This document shows, one piece after another, positions 34,221-42,602 of a DNA stretch of 64,000 bases. The stretch covers positions 248,001 to 312,000 of the forward strand of contig CP130741.1 in the NCBI GenBank assembly GCA_030586155.1. Reading direction: 5' to 3'. Each line of letters starts with the position of its first letter. Positions within the stretch are counted from its first letter, which is position 1. The notes beneath the pieces are model-generated. The model worked only from the letters and a program-made list of their open reading frames with translations, searched no databases and was not told the DNA's origin. This DNA comes from Eubacteriaceae bacterium ES3 (GTDB lineage: Bacteria > Bacillota > Clostridia > Eubacteriales > Eubacteriaceae). A program made the position numbers and the translations under genes.

Positions 34221-35599
34221 TCATTGAAGAAATAAAAACGGTTTTAGATAGCTTTGAATTGTTTCAGGGATTTCGTGACGATGAGTACAGTTTTTTTCTC
34301 GATAGCGGGATCGATGCGGATGGTCTGGGACAGTATTCATTTATGGGTGCTGATCCCCTGCTGATTTTTAAGAGTAAAAACGATGAAATAGAAATATCTA
34401 AAAAGGGAAAGACCAGCACGAAGAAAGGAGATCCCTTTGCTGAACTGAATCAATTAATGGGGAAATATCAGTTAAAGTATGATACAGAGTTCCCGTTTAT
34501 CGGAGGGGCTGTGGGTTATTTTGGTTATGATCTTTGTCATCACATTGAAAGAATCCCGCGAACAGCTGTGGATGATGTCAAAGTTCCCGATTGTTTCATG
34601 GGTTTCTATGATGGAATACTTATCGTTGATCACCAGACAAACAAGACCTGGCTGGCAGCGTTGGGAATTGAGGAGGACCCGCAGGATTTGATCGACCGCC
34701 TAAAGATTAAGGTCGAGCTGGCAGAAAAGCGGTCAAAGGAAGAGATGCCACAACTGACCTTAAATGAAGAACTGGCATTTAAAGGAAATTTCACTAAAGA
34801 AGGTTATATGGATGCCCTGGATGCTATTCATGAATATATTCGTGCCGGTGATATTTATCAGACCAATCTGACCCAGCGTTTTCAATGTGAACTGCAGCTG
34901 AGCCCCCTGGAATTATATGGGGTTTTGCGAAAAATTAATCCAGCACCATTTGCCAGTTTTCTGGATTTTGGCGAGGGTCAAATCGTCAGTTCTTCACCGG
35001 AGCGGTTTATTAAAGTTGTGGATCGAGCGATCGAAACCCGACCGATTAAGGGAACCATGCCTCGTGGTAAAACTCCCCAAGAAGATGCTGGCAATAGAAA
35101 ATGTCTGGAGAACAGCGAGAAAGATAAGGCAGAACTATTAATGATTGTAGATCTACAGCGTAACGATGTTGGTAAGATCTGTAAATCGGGGACGGTAAAA
35201 GTACCGGAACTTTATAAACTTGAAACCTATGAGACCGTCTTTCACCTGGTTTCAACTGTGGTGGGTCAACTAAAGGACGACATCAGTCCAGTTGACTGCG
35301 TCAAAGCGACTTTCCCAGGGGGATCGATTACCGGTGCGCCGAAAATTAGGGCGATGGAAATCATTGATGAACTGGAGCCGACTCAGCGTAATATTTATAC
35401 AGGGTCTATTGGTTATCTGGGATTTAACGGCGATCTGGATTTGAATATTGTCATCCGCACAATCGTTTGTAAGGATGGGGAAGGTTATTTTCAGGTTGGT
35501 GGTGGGATTGTCTGGGATTCAGACAATCAGCTGGAGTATGAAGAAACTTACCATAAGGGAAAAGCTTTATTTGAGGCTTTAAAATATAAAAAGGGGTGA
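34217..35599 (+). CDS. pabB: Aminodeoxychorismate synthase component I (PabB)
   Basis: This 460-residue chorismate-binding enzyme makes 4-amino-4-deoxychorismate with ammonia from PabA. The PIKGT motif with K278 marks PabB; anthranilate synthase has PIAGT. Other chorismate-binding motifs are SSPERF, RPRG-like MPRGKTPQED, LLMIVDLQRND and GGSITGAPK. ATG 34217 overlaps the pabA stop. The product leads to p-aminobenzoate and folate, needed in quantity for tetrahydrofolate-based one-carbon metabolism in acetogens. Confidence 0.94.
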   Translation: MIIEEIKTVLDSFELFQGFRDDEYSFFLDSGIDADGLGQYSFMGADPLLIFKSKNDEIEISKKGKTSTKKGDPFAELNQLMGKYQLKYDTEFPFIGGAVGYFGYDLCHHIERIPRTAVDDVKVPDCFMGFYDGILIVDHQTNKTWLAALGIEEDPQDLIDRLKIKVELAEKRSKEEMPQLTLNEELAFKGNFTKEGYMDALDAIHEYIRAGDIYQTNLTQRFQCELQLSPLELYGVLRKINPAPFASFLDFGEGQIVSSSPERFIKVVDRAIETRPIKGTMPRGKTPQEDAGNRKCLENSEKDKAELLMIVDLQRNDVGKICKSGTVKVPELYKLETYETVFHLVSTVVGQLKDDISPVDCVKATFPGGSITGAPKIRAMEIIDELEPTQRNIYTGSIGYLGFNGDLDLNIVIRTIVCKDGEGYFQVGGGIVWDSDNQLEYEETYHKGKALFEALKYKKG

Positions 35600-35605
35600 A
35601 CTGAC

Positions 35606-36412
35606 ATTCATTATTTATGCATTAACGGTGACGTGGTGGAAAGAGGATTTGTTGAAGCTGACCCTGGTTATCTGTATGGCTATGGTCTTTTCGAAACGAT
35701 CAATGTTCAGGAAGGTAATATGGAGTTTTACCATGAACATATGGAGCGTTTGATAAAGAGCAGCCCAAAGATTGGGCTGGCTTTTAAAAATGATCCTTTT
35801 AAAATAGAAGAAGACTGTTATCGTCTGATACGGGCAAATCGGATAAGAACTGGGGCATTGCGGGTGACTTTCAGTAAAGGAAAAAGACGTAATAATCTGT
35901 TTATTACGGCCCGGGAAAATCCTTATGGTAATGAAGAGTACCGAAAAGGGATTGCTCTTGCACTAAGTCAGTTTAGACGAAACGAAGAAAGTCTGCTGGT
36001 GTCGCTGAAATCCAATAATTATCTTGAAAATTTGCTTCATTTAAATAAGGCGAAATCCAAAGGTTTTAATGAGGTGATTTTTCTAAACACAAAAGGAAAA
36101 CTTTCTGAAGGGAGTTTGTCCAATATCTTTTTTATAAAAGACCAGGTAGTTTGTACACCGGCTGAAGATTGCGGCATTCTTCCGGGCATTATGCGGGAAA
36201 AAGTGCTGGAGGTTTTAGAAGAAAATAAAATTACTTGTGAAAAAGGCTATTTCACGCTTGAAGAATTGTTGGGAGCAGATGAAGTCTTTGTAACTAATTC
36301 GCTGATGGAAATAATGCCGGTGCATAGGGTTGATGAAAAAAGTTTTAAAATCGGCTTGGATACGGGTGCTTCGCGGATTAGAACCCTGTATTACCGGAAA
36401 TTTTTCAAATAA
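35606..36412 (+). CDS. pabC: 4-amino-4-deoxychorismate lyase (PabC), probable ATT start
   Basis: This PLP enzyme of aminotransferase class IV releases pyruvate to give p-aminobenzoate. Motifs are YLYGYGLFETI, LKSNNYLENL (with the lysine region) and NTKGKLSEGSLSNIF. In-frame canonical starts are only GTG 35633/35636, which have no ribosome-binding site and would remove the conserved LCINGDVV strand. AAGGGGTG (35591-35598) lies seven bases before ATT 35606, giving a 268-residue protein beginning HYLCINGDVVERG. I therefore place the start at ATT, a rare codon known from infC. A sequencing change from ATG cannot be excluded. Confidence 0.85.
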   Translation: MHYLCINGDVVERGFVEADPGYLYGYGLFETINVQEGNMEFYHEHMERLIKSSPKIGLAFKNDPFKIEEDCYRLIRANRIRTGALRVTFSKGKRRNNLFITARENPYGNEEYRKGIALALSQFRRNEESLLVSLKSNNYLENLLHLNKAKSKGFNEVIFLNTKGKLSEGSLSNIFFIKDQVVCTPAEDCGILPGIMREKVLEVLEENKITCEKGYFTLEELLGADEVFVTNSLMEIMPVHRVDEKSFKIGLDTGASRIRTLYYRKFFK

Positions 36413-36423
36413 AATAAAGCTAG

Positions 36424-36464
36424 AAATTAAGTTGTGCGTTTTTTAACGTACAGCTTAATTTTTT
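36424..36464 (+). terminator. Terminator after pabC
   Basis: AAATTAAG pairs with CTTAATTT (36454-36461), with further inner pairing, followed by a T-run. Confidence 0.78.
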
Positions 36465-36542
36465 ATGGTTAGATGGAGTAGCTGTGATTGAAGAAAGTCT
36501 TTTTTTGTGGTAGCATGGCAAAAAGAGGAAAAGGAGATCGGA

Positions 36543-37118
36543 ATGGCTCAGGAAATTAACAAGCAAAAGGCACTTATGCTATTAAAAGAATACAATGAAA
36601 CAGAATCACTGGTGAATCATGGTCTGGCAGCTTCCGGGGTAATGCGTCATTTTGCAAAACTCGAAGGGGAGGATATAGATTATTGGGAAGTGGTTGGTCT
36701 CCTTCATGACTTGGATTATGAAAAATATCCCGAGGAACATTGTGTTAAAGTCGTTGAAATCCTTAAGGCGAACGGCTTTGAAGAGAGTTTTATCAACAGT
36801 GTCGTTAGTCATGGCTATGGTATTTGTTCAACTGTTGAGCCGGTCCATCAGATGGAGAAAATTTTATATGCTATAGATGAATTAGCTGGTCTGATCACGG
36901 CCTGTGCCTATATGCGCCCATCAAAAAGTGTCAATGATCTGGAACTTAAATCAGTTAAGAAGAAATTTAAAACTCAGAACTTTGCTGCTGGTGTCAATCG
37001 CGAAATCGTTAAAAGAGGAGCTGAGATGTCGGGGTATTCGCTGGACGAACTGATCACGGAAACTATTCTTGGAATGCGTGAAATAGCCGATGAAATAGGG
37101 CTTGGGAATCATGATTAA
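36543..37118 (+). CDS. HD-domain (HDIG-type) hydrolase
   Basis: This 191-residue protein of the HD superfamily contains an H-D pair in VVGLLHDLDYEKYPEEH and further metal-binding histidines (NHGLAASGVMRHFA, VSHGYG). Members are small metal-dependent phosphohydrolases, often annotated as predicted hydrolases; the substrate is unknown. I chose ATG 36543 with AAAGGAGA upstream. Its end overlaps the CCA-transferase start by 8 bases, so it is in one operon with cca and tatD. Confidence 0.85.
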   Translation: MAQEINKQKALMLLKEYNETESLVNHGLAASGVMRHFAKLEGEDIDYWEVVGLLHDLDYEKYPEEHCVKVVEILKANGFEESFINSVVSHGYGICSTVEPVHQMEKILYAIDELAGLITACAYMRPSKSVNDLELKSVKKKFKTQNFAAGVNREIVKRGAEMSGYSLDELITETILGMREIADEIGLGNHD

Positions 37119-38448
37119 TATACCTGACCCGGTATTGGAAGTTTTTTCTCTGTTAAACAAATGCGGATTCCAAGCTTATCTGGTGGGTGGCTGTGTCAGA
37201 GATTATCTGCTGGGAAAAATTCCAGAGGATTTTGATATGACAACCGATGCCACCCCTGATGAAATGAAGGAATGTTTTAAAAATGAAAGGTTCCTTGAAA
37301 CGGGACTAAAACATGGAACCCTGACTGTTATAAAAGACGGAGTGGCAGTTGAAGTGACGACTCATCGGACTGAAGGGACATACTCAGACTCCCGCCATCC
37401 TGACGCGGTGACTTTTTCTAAGAATATCTGTGAGGATTTGAAACGACGGGATTTTACCATTAATGCGCTGGCTTATCATCTTGAGAAAGGGATTATTGAC
37501 TGTTTTGATGGCGTTGGCGATATAAACAGACAGTTAGTTAAAAGCGTTGGCGATCCGGAGCGCCGGTTTGCAGAAGATGGACTGCGAATCCTGCGGGGAT
37601 TGCGTTTTTCTGCGGTGTTGGGTTTTCCGATTGAGAATCAAACTTTTTCGGCAATGCAAAAGCAGGCCTATCGTTTAGAAAGAATTTCGGCTGAGCGCAT
37701 TTATCAGGAACTTGATAAGCTTCTGCTTGCTGATTATGTTAGAGAGGCTATCATTAAAGGGGCTCAGATTATAGGAGTTGTGATTCCTGAGATTCTACCG
37801 CTGATTAGCTATGAGCAAAAAAATCCCCATCACTGTTATGACCTGTTAACTCATACGGCTGTGAGTGTGGAAGCAGCGCCAATGGTTTCGGAAATCAGAT
37901 GGGCCATGCTTTTTCACGATCTGGGAAAACCTCAGTGTGCTTCCCTAGATGATAAGGGGATTGGGCATTATTACGGGCACAGCAAAGTTTCGGAAGAAAT
38001 TGCCAAAAGGCGTCTTAATGCTTTGCGTCTGCCCAAGGAAAAAATTAAAAAAATCTGTCAGCTGATTAAATATCATGACAGTGTAATCGAAAAGGATGAG
38101 CGTTTATTAAAGCGTTGGCTTAACCGATTGGGAGAAGAAAGCTTTAGACAGCTTTTAGAGATCAAGAGAGCTGATTGCAGGGCACAGGCGGAGTGCTGCC
38201 GATATCGCCTTGAAGAATATGACGAAATTGAAGGTATAATCGAAAAACTGATTGCCGAACAAGCCTGTTTTTCAATAAAGGATCTGGCGGTTGATGGTAA
38301 TGACCTGATTCATGCCGGTATTCAAAAAGGTCCGGAAATTGGGAAGGTCTTAAAAAAACTTTTAACAGCAGTTATAGAAGAACGGGTGGCGAATGAGAAA
38401 GAAGCGTTGCTTCGATTTGTAGAAGAAGGAGAAGAAGATGTTTATTGA
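37111..38448 (+). CDS. cca: CCA tRNA nucleotidyltransferase
   Basis: This 445-residue class II enzyme adds or repairs the 3' CCA of tRNAs. The nucleotidyltransferase core has LVGGCVRDYLLG and the DFDMTTDA metal site, then RRDFTINALAYH and the ERISAERIYQELDKLL region; an HD domain (MLFHDLGKP) follows. ATG 37111 overlaps the previous stop; the TTG at 37102 is less likely. The three tRNAs in this window already encode CCA, so here it would act mainly in repair. Confidence 0.94.
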   Translation: MINIPDPVLEVFSLLNKCGFQAYLVGGCVRDYLLGKIPEDFDMTTDATPDEMKECFKNERFLETGLKHGTLTVIKDGVAVEVTTHRTEGTYSDSRHPDAVTFSKNICEDLKRRDFTINALAYHLEKGIIDCFDGVGDINRQLVKSVGDPERRFAEDGLRILRGLRFSAVLGFPIENQTFSAMQKQAYRLERISAERIYQELDKLLLADYVREAIIKGAQIIGVVIPEILPLISYEQKNPHHCYDLLTHTAVSVEAAPMVSEIRWAMLFHDLGKPQCASLDDKGIGHYYGHSKVSEEIAKRRLNALRLPKEKIKKICQLIKYHDSVIEKDERLLKRWLNRLGEESFRQLLEIKRADCRAQAECCRYRLEEYDEIEGIIEKLIAEQACFSIKDLAVDGNDLIHAGIQKGPEIGKVLKKLLTAVIEERVANEKEALLRFVEEGEEDVY

Positions 38449-39208
38449 CAGTCATACCCATATTGATGATGAAAAATTTAACGAGGACCGTGAGGCAGTC
38501 ATTGAAAGAGCGCTCGAAGCGGGTGTTGGGAAAATGATTAATCCTGGAGCCGACGAAGATTCCAGCCGCCGTGCTGTTTCTCTGGCGGATTTACACGAAT
38601 CCATTTATGCGGCAGTAGGGATTCATCCCCATGATGCCAAAACTTATGATGAAAAAAAACATGGGGAACTATTTTCTAAATGGGCCCAAAATGAAAAGGT
38701 CATTGCCATTGGAGAAATTGGTTTAGATTATCATTATGACTTATCTCCCCGAGAGGTTCAGCAGGAAGTGTTTATTAAGCAGATTGCCTTGGCAAAAAAA
38801 GTAAATCTTCCGATTATTATACACAATCGGGAATCGATGGCGGATATGGAGCGAATTCTAAAGGCGCATTTTGCTGCAGAACCGGGTGGGGTCATGCACA
38901 GCTATAGTGGTTCGGTAGAGATGGCAAAGGTATTTTTGGATATGGGACTGTATCTTTCGATTTCTGGTCCGCTGACTTTTAAGAATGCCAGAAAGCTTCC
39001 TGATGTGGTTAAGATGGTGCCGCTTGACCGGTTATTGGTTGAAACTGACAGTCCTTACCTGACGCCAACACCCCATCGTGGTAAACGGAATGAACCGGCC
39101 TATGTACGACTGGTCGCAGAAGAAGTAGCACGGATTAAAGGGTTGCCGATTGAAGAAATTGAAGAAATCACTGCCCAAAATGCAATTCACCTTTTTGGCC
39201 TGAATTAA
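38438..39208 (+). CDS. tatD: TatD-family metal-dependent DNase
   Basis: This 256-residue TIM-barrel hydrolase has the full set of TatD metal motifs: DSHTHIDDEKF, GEIGLDYHYD, IIHNRES, MHSYSGS and ETDSPYLTP. It overlaps the cca gene by 11 bases and ends the HD-cca-tatD operon. Members are 3'-5' deoxyribonucleases involved in DNA repair; a D-Tyr-tRNA deacylase-like role has also been proposed for relatives. Confidence 0.94.
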   Translation: MFIDSHTHIDDEKFNEDREAVIERALEAGVGKMINPGADEDSSRRAVSLADLHESIYAAVGIHPHDAKTYDEKKHGELFSKWAQNEKVIAIGEIGLDYHYDLSPREVQQEVFIKQIALAKKVNLPIIIHNRESMADMERILKAHFAAEPGGVMHSYSGSVEMAKVFLDMGLYLSISGPLTFKNARKLPDVVKMVPLDRLLVETDSPYLTPTPHRGKRNEPAYVRLVAEEVARIKGLPIEEIEEITAQNAIHLFGLN

Positions 39209-39256
39209 ACTTTATAGGATTAGAATAGGATTAAAAATTTTAATTTTTATTTCCTC

Positions 39257-39285
39257 TTGACATTACTGTTGAAGTTGTGTAGAAT
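39257..39285 (+). promoter_or_regulatory. Promoter of tRNA-Gln
   Basis: TTGACA (39257-39262), 17 bp, TAGAAT (39280-39285), about 20 bases before the tRNA. Confidence 0.82.
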
Positions 39286-39304
39286 AGTCGAGTACTTGTT
39301 TTGC

Positions 39305-39379
39305 AGGGGTATCGCCAAGCGGTAAGGCAATGGACTCTGACTCCATCACTCTCAGGTTCGAATCCTGATACCCCTGCCA
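39305..39379 (+). tRNA. tRNA-Gln (anticodon CTG)
   Basis: A 75-base tRNA. The acceptor AGGGGTA pairs with TACCCCT, the discriminator is G and CCA is encoded. The anticodon stem ATGGA/TCCAT holds the loop CTCTGAC, giving CTG, which reads CAG. The T-arm reads GGTTCGAATCC. Confidence 0.95.
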
Positions 39380-39395
39380 TTACTTAAGAAAATCT

Positions 39396-39476
39396 GGCCG
39401 TTGGCAAGATTTGCGACTTTATTCAGCATCAGCTGAAAGAGGTTGTAAATGTTGCTGACGGCCTTTGTGCTTTCTT
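39396..39476 (+). terminator. Long imperfect hairpin after tRNA-Gln, probable terminator
   Basis: GGCCGT (39396-39401) pairs with ACGGCC (39458-39463). The interior continues as an imperfect stem capped by TTCAGC-ATCA-GCTGAA, and a T-rich stretch follows. Together with the tRNA and its promoter it accounts for the gap 39209-39546. The stem is longer than usual for a tRNA terminator. Confidence 0.55.
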
Positions 39477-39546
39477 GGGGTTTAGTTCGCGATGAATAAC
39501 AGCTACGACTAGTACCAGTCAACAATCTGAAAATTGGGAGTTATAA

Positions 39547-39768
39547 ATGAATAATGAAATAAATATTTTTGAAGTATATGAATTCCTGCCGGGGCTTAAT
39601 TGTAAAAGCTGTGGCGAGAACACTTGTATGGCTTTTGCCGAAAAGTTGATCAAAGGGCAAAAAACGATTGCTGCTTGTGCACCGCTTAGAGATAATATAT
39701 ATAAGGAAAGAAAAGAGGAATTGCTTGAACTGCTTAGGAGTGCTAATGAAGCAAAATTAAATTGTTGA
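39547..39768 (+). CDS. Small 4Fe-4S domain protein
   Basis: This 73-residue protein is essentially one PF04060-like iron-sulfur domain, with the spacing C-x2-C-x4-C and a fourth cysteine about 17 residues later (NCKSCGENTCMAFA ... ACAPL). The same module occurs at the N-terminus of the large subunit of the corrinoid/iron-sulfur protein and in Fe-S electron carriers. A stand-alone domain may be an electron-transfer or cluster-sensing protein. A TetR gene follows on its own promoter. Function is not assignable. Confidence 0.8.
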   Translation: MNNEINIFEVYEFLPGLNCKSCGENTCMAFAEKLIKGQKTIAACAPLRDNIYKERKEELLELLRSANEAKLNC

Positions 39769-39799
39769 CAGCTTGTTTGAGAAAGAATGCGACTTGTTC

Positions 39800-39828
39800 T
39801 TGTGATTTTATTTGTTTTGGCTTATAAT
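39800..39828 (+). promoter_or_regulatory. Promoter of the TetR-family gene
   Basis: TTGTGA (39800-39805), 17 bp, TATAAT (39823-39828), 56 bases before the start codon. Confidence 0.7.
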
Positions 39829-39883
39829 GAAAATAGAATTTTTAGAAACACTAATTTTTAAGGCGGGAAAGTAAGGGTATAAT

Positions 39884-40561
39884 ATGGCTAAACCGAGAAA
39901 TGATATTGAAGTAAAAGAACGTATTTATCAGGCTGCAAAAACCTTGTTTCTTGAATTGGGGTATAAAAAAACCACCTACCGGGAAATTGCTGAAATGGTC
40001 AACGCCAATGGCGGATTGATTACTTATTATTATGGATCAAAAAGTAAATTGGGCTTGATGGTTTATAATGAATACATGAAGCAAATTAAGGAAATGGTTA
40101 AAAAGCAGTTCGAAGTTAAGAATATCGAATACGACCTGCTGACTGCCACTGCAACTGAAATTCGTGTTCATGGTCGGTTGATGCTGATTAATCGTAGTCT
40201 AAGCAGATTCTATACAGATCTTTTATCGGAGAATGTTTTATATAAAGGCACCGCGGTAGCCGTTGATTATTTCCGCCTTTTAGTCGAACAGTATGGCGAA
40301 AAAATGCCGGAATATAAAATGAAACTCCTTACGTACGGTAATTTTGGTTTTCAGCAGGGGATTTCACTAGCCCGTGAAATTGGTGAGATTGATTGTTCAT
40401 CAAAAGAGTTTGATGATGCAAATATTGAAGTATTCCTTTTGCTTTTAGGGATAGACAATAAAAAAGTTAAAGAAGTATTGGAAGTTTCATCAAAGCTGGA
40501 AAAAGAAATGCCTGATATATTTGTTAAAAAAGGATTTGAATTAAGTATAGCGGCGGAATAA
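39884..40561 (+). CDS. TetR/AcrR-family transcriptional regulator
   Basis: This 225-residue repressor-type regulator has an N-terminal helix-turn-helix (residues ~8-55: IYQAAKTLFLELGYKKTTYREIA, then GGLITYYYGSKSKLG) and a ligand domain without recognisable signature. The target is unknown; the nearby PPTase and chromate transporter genes are candidates. It has its own promoter and terminator, so it is monocistronic. Confidence 0.88.
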   Translation: MAKPRNDIEVKERIYQAAKTLFLELGYKKTTYREIAEMVNANGGLITYYYGSKSKLGLMVYNEYMKQIKEMVKKQFEVKNIEYDLLTATATEIRVHGRLMLINRSLSRFYTDLLSENVLYKGTAVAVDYFRLLVEQYGEKMPEYKMKLLTYGNFGFQQGISLAREIGEIDCSSKEFDDANIEVFLLLLGIDNKKVKEVLEVSSKLEKEMPDIFVKKGFELSIAAE

Positions 40562-40591
40562 AGTCATAAAATATGAAATCAATCTAAGAAG

Positions 40592-40627
40592 AAACGATAA
40601 TCGTGGGAGCACTCTTATCGTTTTTTT
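40592..40627 (+). terminator. Terminator after the TetR gene
   Basis: AAACGATAA (40592-40600) pairs perfectly with TTATCGTTT (40615-40623), followed by a T-run. Confidence 0.88.
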
Positions 40628-40654
40628 ATTTATGTAAAAGGCGGTAAACCGGGA

Positions 40655-41323
40655 ATGATTAAAAATCAGTTATTTCTAATGGATGTCAGACCTTTATACG
40701 ATGAGGATAAATTTAAACAAACGCTCGATGAAATGGATTCACTTCGAGTTCAAAAGGTTAATAGGTTAAAGACGGTTGAGGTAAAAGCCTTGTCGCTGGG
40801 AGCAGGCCTACTTTTAAAACGGGCGGAACAAAAGTATTTTAAACATGGACAGGCCCCTGAGCTGGTCATTAATAACTGTGGTAAGCCTTCTTATAAAGGT
40901 GTGACAGACTTTTACTTTAATCTGTCCCATTCCGACTATTTGGCAGTTTGTGGAATTGGTCCCAGGCCAGTGGGTGTGGATGTGCAAAAAATTGGAGCGG
41001 CGAAACTTTCACTGGCCAAGCGGTTTTTTCATCAAAAAGAGTATGATTTCCTGAAACAGCTTCCAGAGAAGGTTCAGGCAGCCGGTTTTTCTCAGATCTG
41101 GTCGGCTAAGGAGAGTTTTATAAAATATCAGGGATCGGGCCTGGGTTTTCCACTTAATGCTTTTTTTCTTGAATTTACCTTTACTTCAGGAGTCTGGAGG
41201 GTTGAAAACTGCAGTGAACCGGGAGTTTATTTTAGAAACTATTCATTATCCCAGGAGTATGCGGTCTGGTTTTGTGGAGCGTCTGCTGCGTTTGAAGAGA
41301 ATTCAGTCTGGGTTGAAATTTAA
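40655..41323 (+). CDS. 4'-phosphopantetheinyl transferase (Sfp type)
   Basis: This 222-residue enzyme transfers phosphopantetheine from CoA to carrier proteins. Family motifs are GVDVQKIG (Mg2+-binding D) and WSAKESFIKYQGSGL, with the earlier INNCGKPSYKG and FNLSHSDYLAVC segments. The length fits the Sfp rather than the shorter AcpS group. No polyketide or peptide synthetase gene lies in this window, so the carrier protein is elsewhere or this serves fatty-acid ACP. It is followed 19 bases later by the chromate transporter pair. Confidence 0.9.
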   Translation: MIKNQLFLMDVRPLYDEDKFKQTLDEMDSLRVQKVNRLKTVEVKALSLGAGLLLKRAEQKYFKHGQAPELVINNCGKPSYKGVTDFYFNLSHSDYLAVCGIGPRPVGVDVQKIGAAKLSLAKRFFHQKEYDFLKQLPEKVQAAGFSQIWSAKESFIKYQGSGLGFPLNAFFLEFTFTSGVWRVENCSEPGVYFRNYSLSQEYAVWFCGASAAFEENSVWVEI

Positions 41324-41342
41324 TTTGAAATGGAGGTGACTA

Positions 41343-41939
41343 ATGATGGATGAGAAAAAAAAAGAAAATCTCTGGACGGTTTTTGCAACGTTTTTTAAAA
41401 TAGGTCTCTTTACCTTTGGTGGTGGATATGCCATGATTTCTTTAATCGAATATGAAATGGTGGAGCGGCACCACTGGATTGAAAGTGAAGATATTGTAGA
41501 TATGATAGCTATTGCTGAAGCTACCCCTGGAGTGATTTCAGTGAATACAGCAACTTTTGTCGGATACAAGATCGGTGGTGGAATGGTTGGTTCAATAGCA
41601 GCAACATTTGGGGTGGTTTTACCGTCGCTGCTGATTATTTCGGTAATTGCCACCTTTTTTGAGTCTTTCCAGAAGATTTTATGGGTGCAATATGCCTTTC
41701 AGGGAATTCGCGCCGGGATCAGTGTCCTGGTCCTGGGTGCAGCGATAAAACTTGGTAAAAAGGGAGAGTATCATCTGCTTACGGTGGCAACGCTGATTGT
41801 TTCATTTATTGTGGCGGTTTTCACGGACTTGAACGTTATATTTCTGATTATCGGCGGTGGGTTGATTGGTATTCTTCATCAGGTAGTGCTTAATAAGGCA
41901 ATGATTCAGGACAATAAGGAAAATCATGATATACATTAA
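41343..41939 (+). CDS. Chromate transporter (CHR), short subunit 1
   Basis: This 198-residue half-size CHR-family membrane protein has the signature FKIGLFTFGGGYAMISLIE at the N-terminus and EATPGVISVNTATFVGYKIGG. Half-size CHR proteins function as pairs, and the next gene encodes the partner, overlapping by 14 bases. They export chromate in other bacteria; the physiological substrate in anaerobes is unclear. Confidence 0.9.
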   Translation: MMDEKKKENLWTVFATFFKIGLFTFGGGYAMISLIEYEMVERHHWIESEDIVDMIAIAEATPGVISVNTATFVGYKIGGGMVGSIAATFGVVLPSLLIISVIATFFESFQKILWVQYAFQGIRAGISVLVLGAAIKLGKKGEYHLLTVATLIVSFIVAVFTDLNVIFLIIGGGLIGILHQVVLNKAMIQDNKENHDIH

Positions 41940-42510
41940 TTTATTTATCACATTTTTTAAAATCGGCCTCTTTACCATTGGGGGCGGCTATGCGATGATT
42001 CCACTAATTCAGCAGGAAGTACTGAAAAATGGATGGCTGACCATGACAGATTTTGTCAATTTTCTCGCTGTGGCCGAGTCAACCCCAGGGGCTTTTGCGG
42101 TCAATATTGCGACCTTTGTCGGGATGGGAACGGCGGGTATTTTTGGTGCCATTGTGTCAACGACGGCTGTCGTCCTGCCCTCTTTAATCATTATTGTGCT
42201 GATTGCCAAGGTGTTTACTAATTTTCAGGATAATAAGTGGGTTAGGGGCGCTCTGTACGGGATCCGACCGGTAGTGATTGCCTTAGTTGCCTCAGCAGTG
42301 GTAAGTCTGATGGCCAAAGGTCTGCTTTTAGAGGGGACGGAAATTAACGGCATACAAAGTATTATAGAGGCCCTGCAGTTTAAGGAGCTATTAATCTTTG
42401 CACTCACTTCGGCTGCCTATTTTAAATTTAAGCTTCATCCGATTCAATTGGTACTTCTATCTGGTGGATTGGGAATCATCTTATTTGGAATGGTTCCAAC
42501 ATTATTTTAA
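41926..42510 (+). CDS. Chromate transporter (CHR), short subunit 2
   Basis: This 194-residue partner of the preceding gene has the same signature (FKIGLFTIGGGYAMIPLIQ and ESTPGAFAVNIATFVG). ATG 41926 lies inside the end of subunit 1, so the two are translationally coupled. The topology should be opposite to that of subunit 1, as in known two-gene CHR systems. Confidence 0.9.
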   Translation: MIYINLFITFFKIGLFTIGGGYAMIPLIQQEVLKNGWLTMTDFVNFLAVAESTPGAFAVNIATFVGMGTAGIFGAIVSTTAVVLPSLIIIVLIAKVFTNFQDNKWVRGALYGIRPVVIALVASAVVSLMAKGLLLEGTEINGIQSIIEALQFKELLIFALTSAAYFKFKLHPIQLVLLSGGLGIILFGMVPTLF

Positions 42511-42602
42511 AAAAATTTAAATAAGACGATATGTCACATAACCGTCACAATATTCTGCTAATATTTCCTTGGATGATAATCAAGGTTTATAAGGAGAAAA
42601 AA

